Source: Cryptomeria japonica
Taxonomy: Eukaryota; Streptophyta; Pinopsida; Cupressales; Cupressaceae
Direction of reading: 5' to 3'
Length of the DNA: 64,000 nucleotides
NCBI RefSeq assembly: GCF_030272615.1
Contig: NC_081408.1
Location: forward strand, 309,848,450 to 309,912,449
The notes under the pieces: generated by a model
Seen by the model: only the letters and a program-made list of their open reading frames with translations
Databases searched by the model: none
What the model was told of the DNA's origin: nothing
Made by a program: the position numbers and the translations under genes
Shown: positions 1 through 10,960 of the stretch, in pieces
Layout: every line of letters starts with the position of its first letter
Numbering within the stretch: the first letter of the stretch is position 1

Positions 1-330
1 CCATCAGGTTTCTCAATATAAACTTCCTCATCAAGATCCCCATTCAAAAAAGCACACTCAACATCCATCTCATAAATCTTGTAGCTCTTATGGGCAACAT
101 AGGCAAGAAATAATATTACAGCTTCAATCCTAGCTACAGGTGCAAAAGTCTCACCATAATCAATTCCTTCCTTCTAAGAATATCCTTTACAAACCAATAT
201 AGCCTTGTTACTTAGAAATTGACCATCCTCATTCAATTTATTTCTAAAAGCCCATTTAGTTCCAATAACATTCTCATTTTTAAGCTGAGGAACTAAAGTC
301 CATGTGTTATTCTTCTGAATCTGATCTAAT
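1..330 (-). pseudogene. copia-1 reverse transcriptase, N-terminal part
   Basis: The minus strand translates to the start of the copia RT domain (RVT_2): NTWTLVP near 320, then [16 protein letters not shown] near 160, then [12 protein letters not shown] and [11 protein letters not shown] at the window edge. The first catalytic aspartate (in the MDV motif) is kept. The YVDD box lies outside the window. At least one in-frame stop is present near 180. The same region of copia-2 lies at 59166-59500 with close sequence identity. Confidence 0.88.
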
Positions 331-589
331 TATTCTTCCATATCTTTCAACCAACATTCATCTTTACATGCTTCAATTATTAATACCAGTTCAACTTGAG
401 AAATTAAACATACCTCATTAGTCACCAATCTTCTTATTGTCATCACTCCATTTTTCTTATCCCAATGGTCTGATCTTCAAAATGATTCAATCTCGCATAC
501 CTAGGAGTCTTTTGACTCCCTGTTACTCTTCCCGGTTCTCCAGTTACTATTGAATTTTTTAATACTGCTGGAGTAACTAGTTCAACACT

Positions 590-886
590 CTATTTTGGTA
601 GAGATGCTATCGGTTCAGAGATAATCATTTCCACCACTGGTTCTTGCTCATAAACTCTGATTTGACCTATATTTAGCTCATCAACCTTGACACTATCACT
701 CTCCACAATTCTCTGCAATCTCTTGTTATAACATCTGTATGCTTTTCTTTCATTATAATAACCAAGAAATATGCCTTCATCACATAGGATCAAATTTTCC
801 AATGATATCATCTCTCCTGATATAACATTTACTACCAAAGATTCTGAAATATTTAACTGTATGTGTATTGCCCAACCATAATTCAT
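590..886 (-). pseudogene. copia-1 integrase C-terminal / linker segment
   Basis: A 98-codon open stretch continues the copia polyprotein between the integrase core and RT. It contains LCDEGIFLGY, matching the usual copia segment in which the element's own protein is described as a 'GYS/GYN' loop after the integrase C-terminal domain. The homologous copia-2 segment (59695-60051) is longer before its stop. A frameshift or stop near 890-940 separates it from the integrase core. Confidence 0.8.
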
Positions 887-941
887 AAGGTGTCTTACTA
901 GTTTCTCCTTTGATATGCACTCTATGGAATGTATAAATTGC

Positions 942-1796
942 TCATGCCGTCACTACTTCTCTCCAGTAGATATGAGGTAGACTAACTTCCATCATCATTG
1001 TTCTAGCAACATCCAAGATAGTTATGTTCTTCCTTTCCACAACTCCATTTTGCTGAGGTGTCCAGGGAGCATAAAATTGTCTCCTTATACCATGATTCTC
1101 ACAAAATTTATTAACCTCACCAAATGTGAATTCTCCACCATGATCTGACCTCAAACATTTAATCTTCAATCCCCTCTCAATTTCCACTTCAGCCTTAAAT
1201 ATTCTATATTTTTCAAAAGCCTCATATTTCTCCATTAGAAAAGTAACCCACATCATTCTAGAATAATCATCAATGATTAACATGAAATATCTATAACCTT
1301 GAAAACTTTTAACTCTAGAAGGGCCACACAAATCATTATGAATAAGATCAAGAACATCATGAGATTTATCTTGTATACTCCTAAAAGAGGTTCTGACCTG
1401 TTTTCCCATTTGACATTCTTTACATACCGAATTATAGGACTTCACAATCTTAGGTATATCTCTAACTTCCTTAGTTGAACTGATCTTTACAATGCAATCA
1501 AAATTCACATGACATAGCCTCTTATGCCATAGCCAACTCTCATCAATTTGTGCAATCAAACATGTCTTCTCACTAGAATTCAAATGAAATATATTACCTT
1601 TTGTCTGTGTACTGGTTGCAATCTCCAAACTAGATCTATTAATGATTTTGCATTTTCCATCCTTGAACTGTAATTGAAATCCCTTATCCACCAATTTTCC
1701 TACACTCAAAAGATTATGCTTCAAACCTTCAACAAAATAAACATTATCAGTATTGTTCTTACCATCCAATGATATAGTTTCTTTTCCTTTGATCAT
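942..1796 (-). pseudogene. copia-1 pre-integrase zinc domain and integrase core
   Basis: This is a 284-codon uninterrupted stretch of the polyprotein. In order it has the GAG-pre-integrase zinc domain (WLWHKRLCHVNF then CKECQMGK, the H-H-C-C ligands) and the rve integrase core with all three catalytic acidic positions visible: DDYSRMMW, LRSDHGGEF and PQQNGVVERKN. Integrase inserts the cDNA copy into the chromosome. The upstream part of this frame is cut off at 1797 by the solo LTR. In this segment copy 1 is better preserved than copia-2, which has lost the third catalytic motif. Confidence 0.9.
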
Positions 1797-1798
1797 AC

Positions 1799-2621
1799 TG
1801 TTAGGAAACCAATAGATACTCAGAGCGGGGGGGGTGGATCAATATCTAACCGGTAATTAGAATTTCTCAACTTAAAACATGCAGTACATCTTATAACAGT
1901 GTATCGAGAAATAATGCAATAAACAAAATTAAAAGCATCCACATGAAAAGCACACCATAACACAAGGATTTAACAAGGAAACCCGGTGTGGGAAAAACCT
2001 CGGTGGGAGTTGTGACCCACAATATCCACTTACTAGCCAATAAGAGAATATTACTTACAAGAGGGGCATGCACATGTAGGAAGGCCAATTGCCTAGAGCT
2101 CACTGCTCAATGGGAAGTCTCACTGGCTTACAATGTGGATTATACAAATCCAATATCTTGTACTGCTTTACAATAGCATCTATAATGCTTGATCCAGTAC
2201 CAGTTTCTACTCTGTTCTTTACATAAAACCTTTAACCTATATTTTGCATAACAGGTCTGCCTAATATCTTCTTTTTCTTCGCTTCCATTACTTACTAAAT
2301 GTCTACAATGATCTCTCTTATATATAAGAGTCATTTAACAACTTGCCAAGTCGGCTTACAAAGTTTTTACAATAATAAGAAAAATATAATATAACAAAAA
2401 TCTTGTCGGCCTCTGTGTCGGTATGCTTCCTTTCTCTGTGCCAGTGCCGGTGGTCTGAGTGCCAGTGTATAGTGTGATCTGTTGATGCCGGTGAACTATC
2501 TTGTCGGTGTAATGCCTTGTCGATGTAATGCCTTGCCAGTGTAATAGGATTGTAAGGTTGCCATCAATGACAAAACCTTCAATCACATACAATGTCTCAA
2601 TGGAGTGTGCATATGCCAACA
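1799..2621 (-). mobile_element. solo LTR of a copia-like element, 823 bp, inserted in copia-1
   Basis: The stretch starts TGTTAGGAAACC and ends ATGCCAACA, the TG...CA ends of an LTR. It is flanked by a perfect 5-bp duplication CATAC (1794-1798 and 2622-2626). The copia-2 sequence at 60955-60970 is uninterrupted with a single CATAC, which proves an insertion into copy 1. No internal region is present, so it is a solo LTR left by LTR-LTR recombination. Minus orientation is inferred because it resembles the reverse-oriented copia LTRs in this window, including the shared 'CCTAGAGC...CACTGCTCA' stretch near 2092. Confidence 0.9.
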
Positions 2622-2906
2622 CATACATGCTTTGTCATCTCCAAATCTAACCAGACCACCATCAAATTATTGCAAAGATAGAAACTTCCTTTTATCTCCA
2701 GTCATATGATGTGAACATCCACTGTAAATTACCCATTCATCCTTGTCTGCAATTTTAGCAGCAAATGCCTTCTCTTCCGGTACATTCTATTCTAGTGTCG
2801 GAACATCTTCCTTGATAGCCAAGAACACCCATTCCTTCCCATTGCCAAAACCACTAGTAGTATTTTGTTGGTTCATCATCAGAATCTATAATACCTTTCT
2901 CATCCA
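2622..2906 (-). pseudogene. copia-1 retropepsin region (protease)
   Basis: The minus strand reads EWVIYSGCSHHMTG near 2715-2760. In copia elements this position normally carries the catalytic D-S-G triad. Here the aspartate is a tyrosine, so the protease should be inactive. The same D-to-Y change is in copia-2. Frameshifts separate this stretch from the gag upstream (2907), and the solo LTR ends it downstream. Confidence 0.78.
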
Positions 2907-3905
2907 CTATGTAGCATGATTTGTCTTTGTTTTCCTATACATATACTTGTTCTGATATCCAGGGTTAGGCTTAAAAGATCTTCTAACTCTTTGTTCAAAT
3001 CTTGAATTCCTTTTAGGACATCTAGATGTAAAATGACCAATCTTATTACATGCAAAACATTTAAAAGGTGCCTTTCCTTCATACTTACTTCTTACTGGTC
3101 CTTTGGGCGCTCTTCTAGAAAATAGTGCTTCAAGTTGCTCAAACTCATCATCTTCTCTCTCCATATCATCCAATTCCTTTGTATATAAAGCTTTCCAATC
3201 TTGCTTACCAGTTGATGATACAAATGCATGAAAAGAAGGTTTAGACTTCACAGCTCCAGAAGGTCCAAACTCTTCAAGCTCAAAAGCATATAATTTTCCA
3301 ACCAAGGTATCTATGTTGACAAAAGTATTAGCCATTGTTCTCAATTCATTAATTGTAGCAGTCTTAATCATGTAAGCTTGTGGTAGGGCTCTTAGAACTT
3401 TAGAAACAATTTCAACTTTACTTAGAGTTCCACCACAAGATTGAATTCCCATAACAATCTCATTTACCCTTTCCATTGATGCAATAATCCTTTCATCTTC
3501 TTCCATCTTTAGGTTTTAATATCTCACCTAATAACCATCATTATCAATCTTCACAGTAGGGTTACCTTCATTAAGAGTCTCCAACTTATCCCATATAGCC
3601 TTTCCAGATGATTTGTCAATTAATCCCATTATTTTCTGATCAGAAAGTGCACACAACAGGCCTTCTCTTGCTCTACAATGATTCTCAAGCTCCTTATCCA
3701 AGTTTTCCAGAGGAGGGTTGCCAGATGCCAGATTATGAGGTGTAACACCATTCTGTGTGATCTCGCAAATCTCCTTCCTGAGACATCTTAGATGAGTCTC
3801 CATTTGAATCTTCCATACTATGGAATTTGTTCCATCAAGCCTAAGAATATCTCTCTAAAAGATAGCTCTAGATGAACTAGATGAACTTGAACTATTATTC
3901 ATCAT
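2907..3905 (-). pseudogene. copia-1 gag (UBN2-type, CCHC zinc knuckle)
   Basis: Start ATG-ATG is at 3905-3900, matching the intact frame of copia-2. The N-terminus has a serine run and RLDGTNSIVWK (the gag 'WK' motif), then a UBN2-like middle, then one zinc knuckle CFACNKIGHFTSRCP near 3010-3070. Gag forms the cytoplasmic particle and binds the RNA. At least three in-frame stops are present (near 3525, 3535 and 3855), so the frame is split into a 91-codon and a 199-codon piece. copia-2 carries the same frame open for 332 codons. Confidence 0.9.
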
Positions 3906-3949
3906 AGGATCTTCCTCAAGTGATTAAGATTTCTGCAGAGAGGACTAGA

Positions 3950-3961
3950 GCTCTAATACCA
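3950..3961 (-). other. copia-1 primer binding site, initiator-Met tRNA type
   Basis: On the minus strand this reads TGGTATTAGAGC, one mismatch from TGGTATCAGAGC, the complement of the plant initiator tRNA-Met 3' end. It sits two bases inside the 5' LTR end, as expected. Confidence 0.88.
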
Positions 3962-3963
3962 AT

Positions 3964-4104
3964 TGTTAGACAGTTCAAATAATTGAAAGACAACTGAGAG
4001 GAGGGGGTGAATCAGTTGTCATAGATTACCATAACATTTAGCATTTAAAACTTTAATAGCAGAACCCCAAATATTAATACCGGAATGGTTAAACCAAATA
4101 CCGA
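3964..4104 (-). repeat. copia-1 5' LTR, inner part
   Basis: This is the 141 bp of LTR next to the PBS. In plus coordinates it begins TGTTAGACAG, so the sense LTR ends in CTAACA. It is homologous to the start of the copia-2 3' LTR at 56385. It is broken at 4105 by gypsy element A and resumes at 42078. The two parts together give about 1.23 kb, the same as the uninterrupted copia-2 LTR (1,226 bp). Confidence 0.9.
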
Positions 4105-5142
4105 CGATGAGCTGAAATAATGGCTCTGTTTTGATAGATTTTTGTCATAGAATTCCTTCTTAGGTATTGTGTCTGGGTAATATTTGGGTCAGAATACTTT
4201 CCTAGTTGATGTCTTGTTAAGTATTTCTGGAACTGATTCATCATATACCTAGGGTTGTTATCTAATGATTTTTAATGTTTCATCTATGAAAATTATCTAA
4301 ATCAATCTAAATCAATCTTAGAATGTGGTTTAATTTATGTTATGTTAACATCAATAGATACACATGCTTTTGTGCACATTAATGTCATGATACAGGGTCA
4401 GCCAAGATGTTATTGTTATGTTTTCCTACATTGACTTCTTCTTTAATGTAATAAACCCTGTTCACCTATTCCTTTGGGACATGGGTTGATTGGTTACGAA
4501 TTTGTTATAAAGTTTCCCTATAAATAAAAGGTCTCTACCACCTCTCAAGAGGACAGAATGATCATAGAATTTGTAGTATCTAGTTTTCAGACTCATGTAT
4601 TTTGCAATCAATTTGGAATAAAGAAGACAATGTTATTTTGAGTTTATCAGTTGTTATCTAGAGTTCTAGATATACTCACTCAAGGGGGCCCACTTGGTGA
4701 GTAATCCCTTTGCATTTTTTCAGTTAATTTCCATCTTGCAATAGTTTTTGTTTTGGCATTCAATTATTCCTGTAGCCACTGGAAATAGTTCATGTGTTTG
4801 TTCATGCAGCGACAATGGGCAAAGTAGCTCCTATCCGCTGGCCAGAACATTGTTATATTTAGTAGTAGTCACTTAAGTTACTTTTAGTTGTAAGTTCTAA
4901 TAAGGTATTAGTTCATCATGTTTTTGCATATTTATTTTAGAGAATTTCCTTTCTAGCAGTAGGATAGAATGGTTTCAATTTGAACTTAGTGCACATACAT
5001 TGTTGGCCCGTTTCAAGTTTACATCCCTGGTCGATAAAGTAAATGAGCCTTTTCTATAGTAGAGTTAGCTGTTCACTAAGGATGTCCAATCCTTGAACTA
5101 ATTTTTAGAACCTAGTTGCTATTCCAGTTGTGAACACCAACA
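4105..5142 (+). repeat. element A 5' LTR, 1,038 bp
   Basis: The LTR starts CGATGAGCTG (the 3' LTR starts TGATGAGCTG, so the terminal T has mutated) and ends AACACCAACA. It is homologous to 32991-33099 plus 40994-42077 (3' LTR) and to 62442-63468 (A3). Like A3, it lacks about 175 bp that the 3' LTR carries at 41183-41357. Confidence 0.9.
4519..4529 (+). promoter_or_regulatory. TATA-like box in A 5' LTR
   Basis: CTATAAATAAA lies about 620 bp before the LTR end. The same motif is kept at 62844 in A3 and, altered, at 41467 in the 3' LTR. It is the likely core promoter (U3/R border nearby), inferred from motif and position only. Confidence 0.5.
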
Positions 5143-5146
5143 TTTT

Positions 5147-5167
5147 TGGTGTCGTTGCCGAGGATGG
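5147..5167 (+). other. element A primer binding site, tRNA-Asp-like
   Basis: TGGTGTCGTTGCCGAGG begins four bases after the LTR end. It resembles TGGCGCCGTTGCCGGGG, the tRNA-Asp-complementary site of Athila-type elements, with transitions at a few sites. A3 has a less decayed version at 63473. Confidence 0.75.
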
Positions 5168-5258
5168 TGCCAAACTAAGAACCTATTGTAACCATTAGTT
5201 TTAATCTTTCTTAGTTTGCTTTAAGAATTAGCTCTTAGAATTCCTTCATAAAATATGT

Positions 5259-6510
5259 ATGCATAGAAGAAGAAGAGATGCATTAGGAAGATTGCTTCCC
5301 TCACATTCCACTCGTGGAATAAGATTGGATGAAGCCCCAGAAATAAATCCTTTTACTGAAACTTTTGTACGAGCCAGTAACCAGGGTGTTTTTGATTTAG
5401 CAGAGAGAGATCTCGACTTCTTAAACAAACCCCCTGATAATTTTTTTTTACTTTTAGTTATTTATCAAGGAGCAATGACAGCAAATCCTCCACCTCCTCC
5501 TGCAAACCCAAAATTTGAGTTTCCTATTCCTCACCAGCATGATAATGCAAACATGAAGAATATACCAGCCTCCTCTCTTCCAAAGTTTTATGACTTAGTC
5601 ACAGAAGATCCTGATACCTTTCTACTCAAATTTGACATCCTCTGTAGAAGTTATTGTGATGCCACTGATGCCCATAAACTCAAGTTATTCCCTACTACTC
5701 TGAAAGAAGCTGCTCTTAGGCGGTTTATGAGTTTAGGTAGAGATGTAATCACCACCTAGGATGAAATGAAGGAAAACTTCTTGGAGAAGTATAAAGATTA
5801 TTGCAAGGGAATGTATCAACATGGTGATGATATCTTCCAGATGACACAAAAATAAGATGAGAGTTTGGAAGATTTTCTTGAGAGGTTTCTGTTCAGTGTC
5901 AGAAAATCCAAGCGTAACACCTTGAGTGAAGAATCTTTGAAATTTATTTTTCTAAGGGGAATCAATGAGGACTATATTGACTCATTAGACCTCATGGGAG
6001 GATGAGACATTACTCAAGTTCAATGGGATGACATTAGAAAGATTTGTCAAAAGTATTCTAAAGCTTCAACCAAGAAAGGAAGACACTATAGGCCTAGTTC
6101 TTCAATAGAAAAAACATCTACAATAGTTTCAAGGATGGAAATAACTCATTTGCTAAAAGAATTTAAAGAGGATATTATTAAAAATATGGCTACTCAGTTG
6201 GATACACTTCAAGAAAGGAAGAAGCATGAATAATTAGAGGCCATGCTCACTAAGTTTTGTCCTCATTGTCAGCAAAAGAAAAAGGACTACAAGTGTAAAC
6301 TCCTCGCTAAAATTGACAACCAACAGGCTCCTCCAGATTTCAAGCCAGTCTATGGAGATGATGAACAACTCTTTTATGTTGCCCAATGAAGGTCTTGGCC
6401 CCTGAGACAAGGTATGCCACAAGATCCATTGTATTTTTTTGGTCCTTATATGAACTTTAATGCACAAAATAATCAGTGGCAACCTCCATATTCCCAAAAT
6501 TTTGGGAACT
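5259..6510 (+). pseudogene. element A gag, N-terminal part (Athila/Tat-like)
   Basis: ATG at 5259 begins MHRRRRDALG. A PPPPP stretch follows, then the conserved gag region LPKFYDLVTEDPDTFLLKFD (residues about 110-130) and LKEAALRRFMSLGRD. Later CPHCQQKKKDYKC is a cysteine/histidine cluster. Gag would form the particle. In-frame stops occur at 5757, near 5854, 6002, 6231 and 6387. Each can come from Trp, Gln or Arg codons by one C-to-T or G-to-A change, although the 5854 and 6387 sites could also come from other codons. The frame is cut at 6510 by element B1 and resumes at 24586. Confidence 0.85.
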
Positions 6511-7724
6511 TGTAAAGTGGAAAATTGCGATCGAACCCTAGTTGCTCTCCCCTCTTCCAACTCCAAGGAGAGAGAAGGGAGATTCACTAGGGTTGATGGT
6601 TTTCACTTAGGGGAGAGACTTTACATTCAAAAGAGGGGTTGAAACCCACAAGATCCAATCCCACGCAATGCAAGATTGGATGCTAAATGAGTTTCAAGGG
6701 TTATGACAACAAGGCTACCCTCTTTTGTAAAGAATGTGCATAGAAGAATTAAGCTAGAAATGCATATAAAGTGAGAAAGATTTGCTTATAAACTGAGATA
6801 GGAATACAGTATGAAGCTGCGGACCTAGAATTAGCAGTAAAATGTCGATACGGCACTGTCCTGTAAATTTGAGCGAAAGTTGCCAGGACGATGGCGCCTG
6901 AGTGCCATGGTCCTCCGAAAAATCTGCGAAACGAAGGGGGATCTGTTTGTCTCTGCACAAGGATTCCAGATCTTCAATTTCAACCGCGTACCTGCAACCT
7001 ACACACAGAAAAGTGAAGACGATTGGGGGGTTAGGGATTAGGGGTTTGCCTTTAGGTCAAACCCCGGTTTTGGAATTAACCAAGAAATGAGCAATGCTGT
7101 AAATGTAAATGTCTGTAATGTAAAACAAGTACTAATACCTTGTTGTAAGGATGTTTGTATCCTTATGTGTGAAGGTATAGATGTTGTATGTTGTATGTTG
7201 TAGTAGTATGTTGTAAGTGATCTCCTCTTCAATGGTTCAATCCTTGTCTTGAATGCAACACTTAGCCTTGAATGGAGACTTGAAATGATCAATTGCTTGA
7301 AGGAATGCTTGAATGCTTGAATGCTTGAGTATAGTTTCCACGCTTTTTCCCTCATGTATCTATCTATCTCCCCAAATGAGAGAGGAAAATGTAGTTTATA
7401 TACTTGTCATTTAGGGCTGATAGACTGATTTTCCCGACCTTAGGCCGACCAGGAAAGATAATTTTCCAATTTACAAACATAAAGACCCGAAGTCCAAAAG
7501 AGACCGGGCCCAAAATAGGACCCAGGGACCAGGGCGCTGGGCGCTCTGGTCCTACCTCCCGGGACAGCAGGGTGCAAAGGAGGTTCAGGCCAGGGTGCAA
7601 GAAAATGCAATTTTCAGTGTCATAATCAGGTTTCGGGGTCTCCATTCAGGTTGCGTGTTGCATCGCCATCGTGAAGACCGAAATGCAGTTGAAATTGCAA
7701 GTGTCACAATTTTAGGACACTACA
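6511..7724 (-). repeat. B1 3' LTR, 1,214 bp
   Basis: In plus coordinates it starts TGTAAAGTGG and ends GGACACTACA. It holds one unit of the GC-rich palindrome (7526-7552), against two in the 5' LTR of the same element, and CAAGCATT-type short repeats near 7300. It is closely similar to the other three B LTRs. Confidence 0.92.
7395..7402 (-). promoter_or_regulatory. TATA box in B1 3' LTR
   Basis: TATATAAA on the minus strand, kept in all four B LTRs (also 24225, 33484 and 40128), shortly after the GC-rich palindrome array. Being in the 3' LTR, it would drive transcription outward into A. Confidence 0.55.
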
Positions 7725-7738
7725 TTTAGCCCCCACTT
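7725..7738 (-). other. B1 polypurine tract
   Basis: The minus strand reads AAGTGGGGGCTAAA directly before the LTR start TGTAGTGTCC. B2 has the same tract at 39667-39680. It primes plus-strand DNA synthesis. Confidence 0.85.
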
Positions 7739-8460
7739 TAGCGGGAGTATAAGCGTACACTCATACTTCTGGTAAATTACAAGGAAACAACATTGAAAAA
7801 CTTTCACCACGTCAAGGAGGCAAGATACACCAAGCCCCCAGTGGACTAAGGATCTTACGACTTCGATTGACAAAGTAAAAGGGAAGATCACGAGGGAGAA
7901 CCATGACTGTCAGTAGCAAGGTTCCCTCACTATGAGTCATGCAAGAAAGATATCAAAAATTTTCAAGGCAAAGCTAAATTTGTCAAGAAATTTTCAAGTA
8001 TCTTGAAAAGATATGAACGGGATGTATGCCCCCCTACGTTAAAGCGATCACACACGCCTCACCGGGGGTGATTGCTTTAAGGTAGTGATACATATAAGAA
8101 ATGAGAAAGGAGCACGTTATCGCAAGGATTTAGCCCCCAAGTGTGAGATAAGCCCAAGGATAATAGATACAAAACACAAAGCGCGAGGTGACTTCGCTTT
8201 CCTCGGGGTCAGTATGCTGTATGATTATTCATGTATATCATATGTATGTATGCATAATTGTTCTTCATTCCCCAATCAAGGAAGGTCACCTAGAAGAAGG
8301 GAACACATGTGTCTTTTGAGTCAACATGAGAGAGATCGAGAGATCTCAATACTTTGCATCGTCCTCAAGTAGGCAACACCAAGGACAACAAATAGAAGAA
8401 TGAGAGTAACATATAGAAGAAGTAACAAAAGAGAGGAGAGAATCTGCTATGCTAATGTAA
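7739..8460 (-). other. B1 noncoding region between gag-protease stop and 3' LTR
   Basis: This 720-bp stretch has no supported coding and is conserved in B2 (38954-39666). It contains a strong inverted repeat at 8039-8051/8068-8080 and further purine tracts (GGGGGCT near 7832 and 8131) that resemble the real PPT. Confidence 0.7.
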
Positions 8461-10724
8461 CTAGTCTAGCACGTCATCTACCCCCTGATCTTGCTGATCA
8501 ATGTTTCGGGAAGGCAGGGAACACGCTAGAGGAGGAACATCCAACATAGTAGATGGAGCTATCACAAGATCCAAACAAGGGCTATGTTCATGTTCCGAGC
8601 CACATTGTTCTTGTCTAAGAGCTAGGATAAGTGCTTTAGAAAATTCATTAGATAAATGGTTATCAATATCAACAAGTTCATATTCACTATCACAAGCAAG
8701 AGGAGTAACATTTTCATCATGAATAACATTTTCATCTATAGCATCATCAAGATTTATAAAAATAGGGTCTTTAATTCGCACAGGATCAAGACCATCATGC
8801 ATCTTATGTTTTGGAGATTTTGGAGAAAATGGAATAATGCTTGTTGAAGGTGTTTTTGGAGATTGCAAAGTTTGAGAAGCAGCTGCTTGAGCTCTAAGAC
8901 GACGCTTTCATCAGCGTTCACGTGCAGAACGATTTCATCTAGTCTTAGTAGGAAGTGAAGAAGATTGAGGAGGAGGAATGTTCTCATCCTTATCACTTGG
9001 GTGTTTAGGTTGTGGTCTCTTAGGTTGAATAATAGGAGAAGAAGAAGGTCTCTTCTCTCTATAAAAGGAAGGAGGAGGAACTGCTCCATATAAAGGAGGA
9101 ATTTTTGGTTTAGGAAGGAGACCAAGTCCATCATGACGGGGAGGGATAGGTCTACTTTTAGGAAGTTTATTAGATATAGACATAGTCACATCCATAGGGA
9201 TGGGTTGGGAATCTTCTTGAGGAAAGACATTAGTTTTATCTTTCAAAGGAAGAACTTCCTTCTCAAGAATGATAGGAATGTCAAGTTTGGGTGTTCTAGG
9301 TTCACTTAGAGATAGGATCATATATGTTTTCCACTTTTGATAAGATTTAAAAAGATGATCACTTCGCAGAGGAAGAGACTGGAATTGTTTAGGCCAACAG
9401 TAATCAATAGGAACGCTAGAAGTTCTTTCAGCTGGTTTAAAGAGACTATGATTGACAGTAACAACTTCACCATTATGGGAAAATTTCAAACACTTATGAA
9501 TAGGAGAAGCAATAGCTTTCATGGAAGATAGCCAAGGATAGCCAAGCTTCACACGAAATTGTTCGGAAGATGAAATAATAGAAAAGTTCACATCAAGGGA
9601 TTTGTTATGGACCTCAATAGGCAATGTAATAGAACCAATTGCAGGAGAAGAAAATGCATCAAATAGTTTCACAATCACATCTGTTTTGTCATATATCACT
9701 TGATTCAATTGCAAAGTAAAAAGAAATTCTTCAGTAATAACATTAACCATGCACGAAGGATCAATAAGCACTCCACGACAAGGTGTATTCTTGACTTTTG
9801 CAACTATGTATAAAGGACCATTAGGTGCCCTAATGGTTTCACTTGAATCAAATGTGATGGAAGGTTCTTTAGGGTTTTCTTGCTGCTCTACAAAGTTAAT
9901 CACATTTGGAGTCATAGACACAAGACCATCAGATGAAAGAGAGGAATCATTAGTCTTAATCGCATTAGAGGTATGAGAAGGTAATGGATCAGTGAAAATC
10001 TGAAGATTTTGATTAGGAGGAGATATAGATGTATTGTCTTTATCATTCACTCCAGAAACAGAAATAGTATTATTATCAATCAAATCTTGAATTTTACCCT
10101 TTAAAGAAAAACATTTTTCAGTATCATGCCCAGGCTGACGATGAAATTGACAAAAAGCTTTGTTATCAAAATAAGGTGAAGTAATATTTGCAGGATCAAT
10201 TTGTCTTATAGGAGGAAGAGTAAGCACATTTTGTTCCAATAACTTATTCATAATACTATGCAATGATTCATTCAAAGGAGTATACTTTCTTTCTTTCTTG
10301 AAAAATTTAGAAATAGGAGGCACACCTGATGCTGCATTCACATTGTTGTTGATGATGTTTTCATTGAATTTAATGGAATCTCTGTTCGGTTTAAACTTCC
10401 CAAATGGTTGTTGACTGCTATCACCCTTATCACTCGGAGCCATAGGATGTGATTATTCTATTTGACTCACAGTCAGTTGATAATTGTGAAGAGTTGCACA
10501 CAACTGTTGGAAAGAAGTAAACTCAAAAAATAGAAGTTTGTCTCAAATATCTTTTTGTAAATTAGAAATAAAGATTCTTTGAATATCATTGTCAGGCACT
10601 GGAAAAGAAATTTGAGCATACAAATGCTTATATCTACCAATGAAATCAATCACTTTTTCTGTAACACCTTGTTTACAATGCATTAAATCAATCAAAGTAA
10701 CTTTAGGACTTATATTGTTTTGAA
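8461..10724 (-). pseudogene. B1 Gag-protease polyprotein, C-terminal two thirds
   Basis: This continues the frame that starts at 22161 beyond element C. In order: the end of the retrotransposon gag domain, CQFHRQPGHDTEKC (C-X2-H-X4-H-X4-C knuckle, near 10120), and a retropepsin-like domain with VLIDPSCMVNVI (near 9760; B2 has D-T-S here) and KLGYPWLSSMKAI (near 9530). Then come a proline-rich stretch and a basic cluster, and the C-terminus VDDVLD before the stop at 8461. Stops at about 10540 and 10455 and several near 8900-8935 break it. Nothing like RT follows, although autonomous gypsy elements have RT right after the protease. Confidence 0.85.
10621..10724. repeat. 104-bp flank duplication, left copy
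   Basis: B1 gag sequence from CAAATGCTTATATC to TTGAA is present here and again at 20896-20999, on the other side of element C, with about three mismatches. An LTR element normally duplicates only about five bases. Confidence 0.9.
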
Positions 10725-10939
10725 GAGGAAAGAACAACAATGGAGCCGCATGGAAGAAGCATCCGAATTGTTATATGGTTTGCATGACATTTTCTTTTAA
10801 ATGCTTTGTTTTTGTGCCTCTATTGAATGTGCTTTGGAATTAGGTTCATTTCAATGAGAGTTCTTTTGATTGAGTTATCATGTCTTGTGTTTGTGATTGA
10901 TTTACCTATCTTGTGATGATTCCTAATTTCTACGCTACA
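10720..10939 (+). repeat. C 5' LTR, only the last 220 bp
   Basis: Nearly identical to 20676-20895, ending TTTCTACGCTACA. The first 1.4 kb of the LTR, including the TATA box region, is absent, so this copy has no promoter of its own at the 5' end. Confidence 0.9.
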
Positions 10940-10944
10940 TTAAC

Positions 10945-10960
10945 TAGTGAACCCGACGTG
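10945..10960 (+). other. C primer binding site
   Basis: TAGTGAACCCGACGTG starts five bases after the LTR end. It matches the B2 site TGGTGAACCCGACGTG at 15 of 16 bases. I could not assign the tRNA. Confidence 0.75.

Noticed and set aside
3950-3961. tRNA gene fragment
   Set aside because: Only the 12 bases of a primer binding site match; no tRNA body is present. The same holds at 62287, 5147 and 34352.
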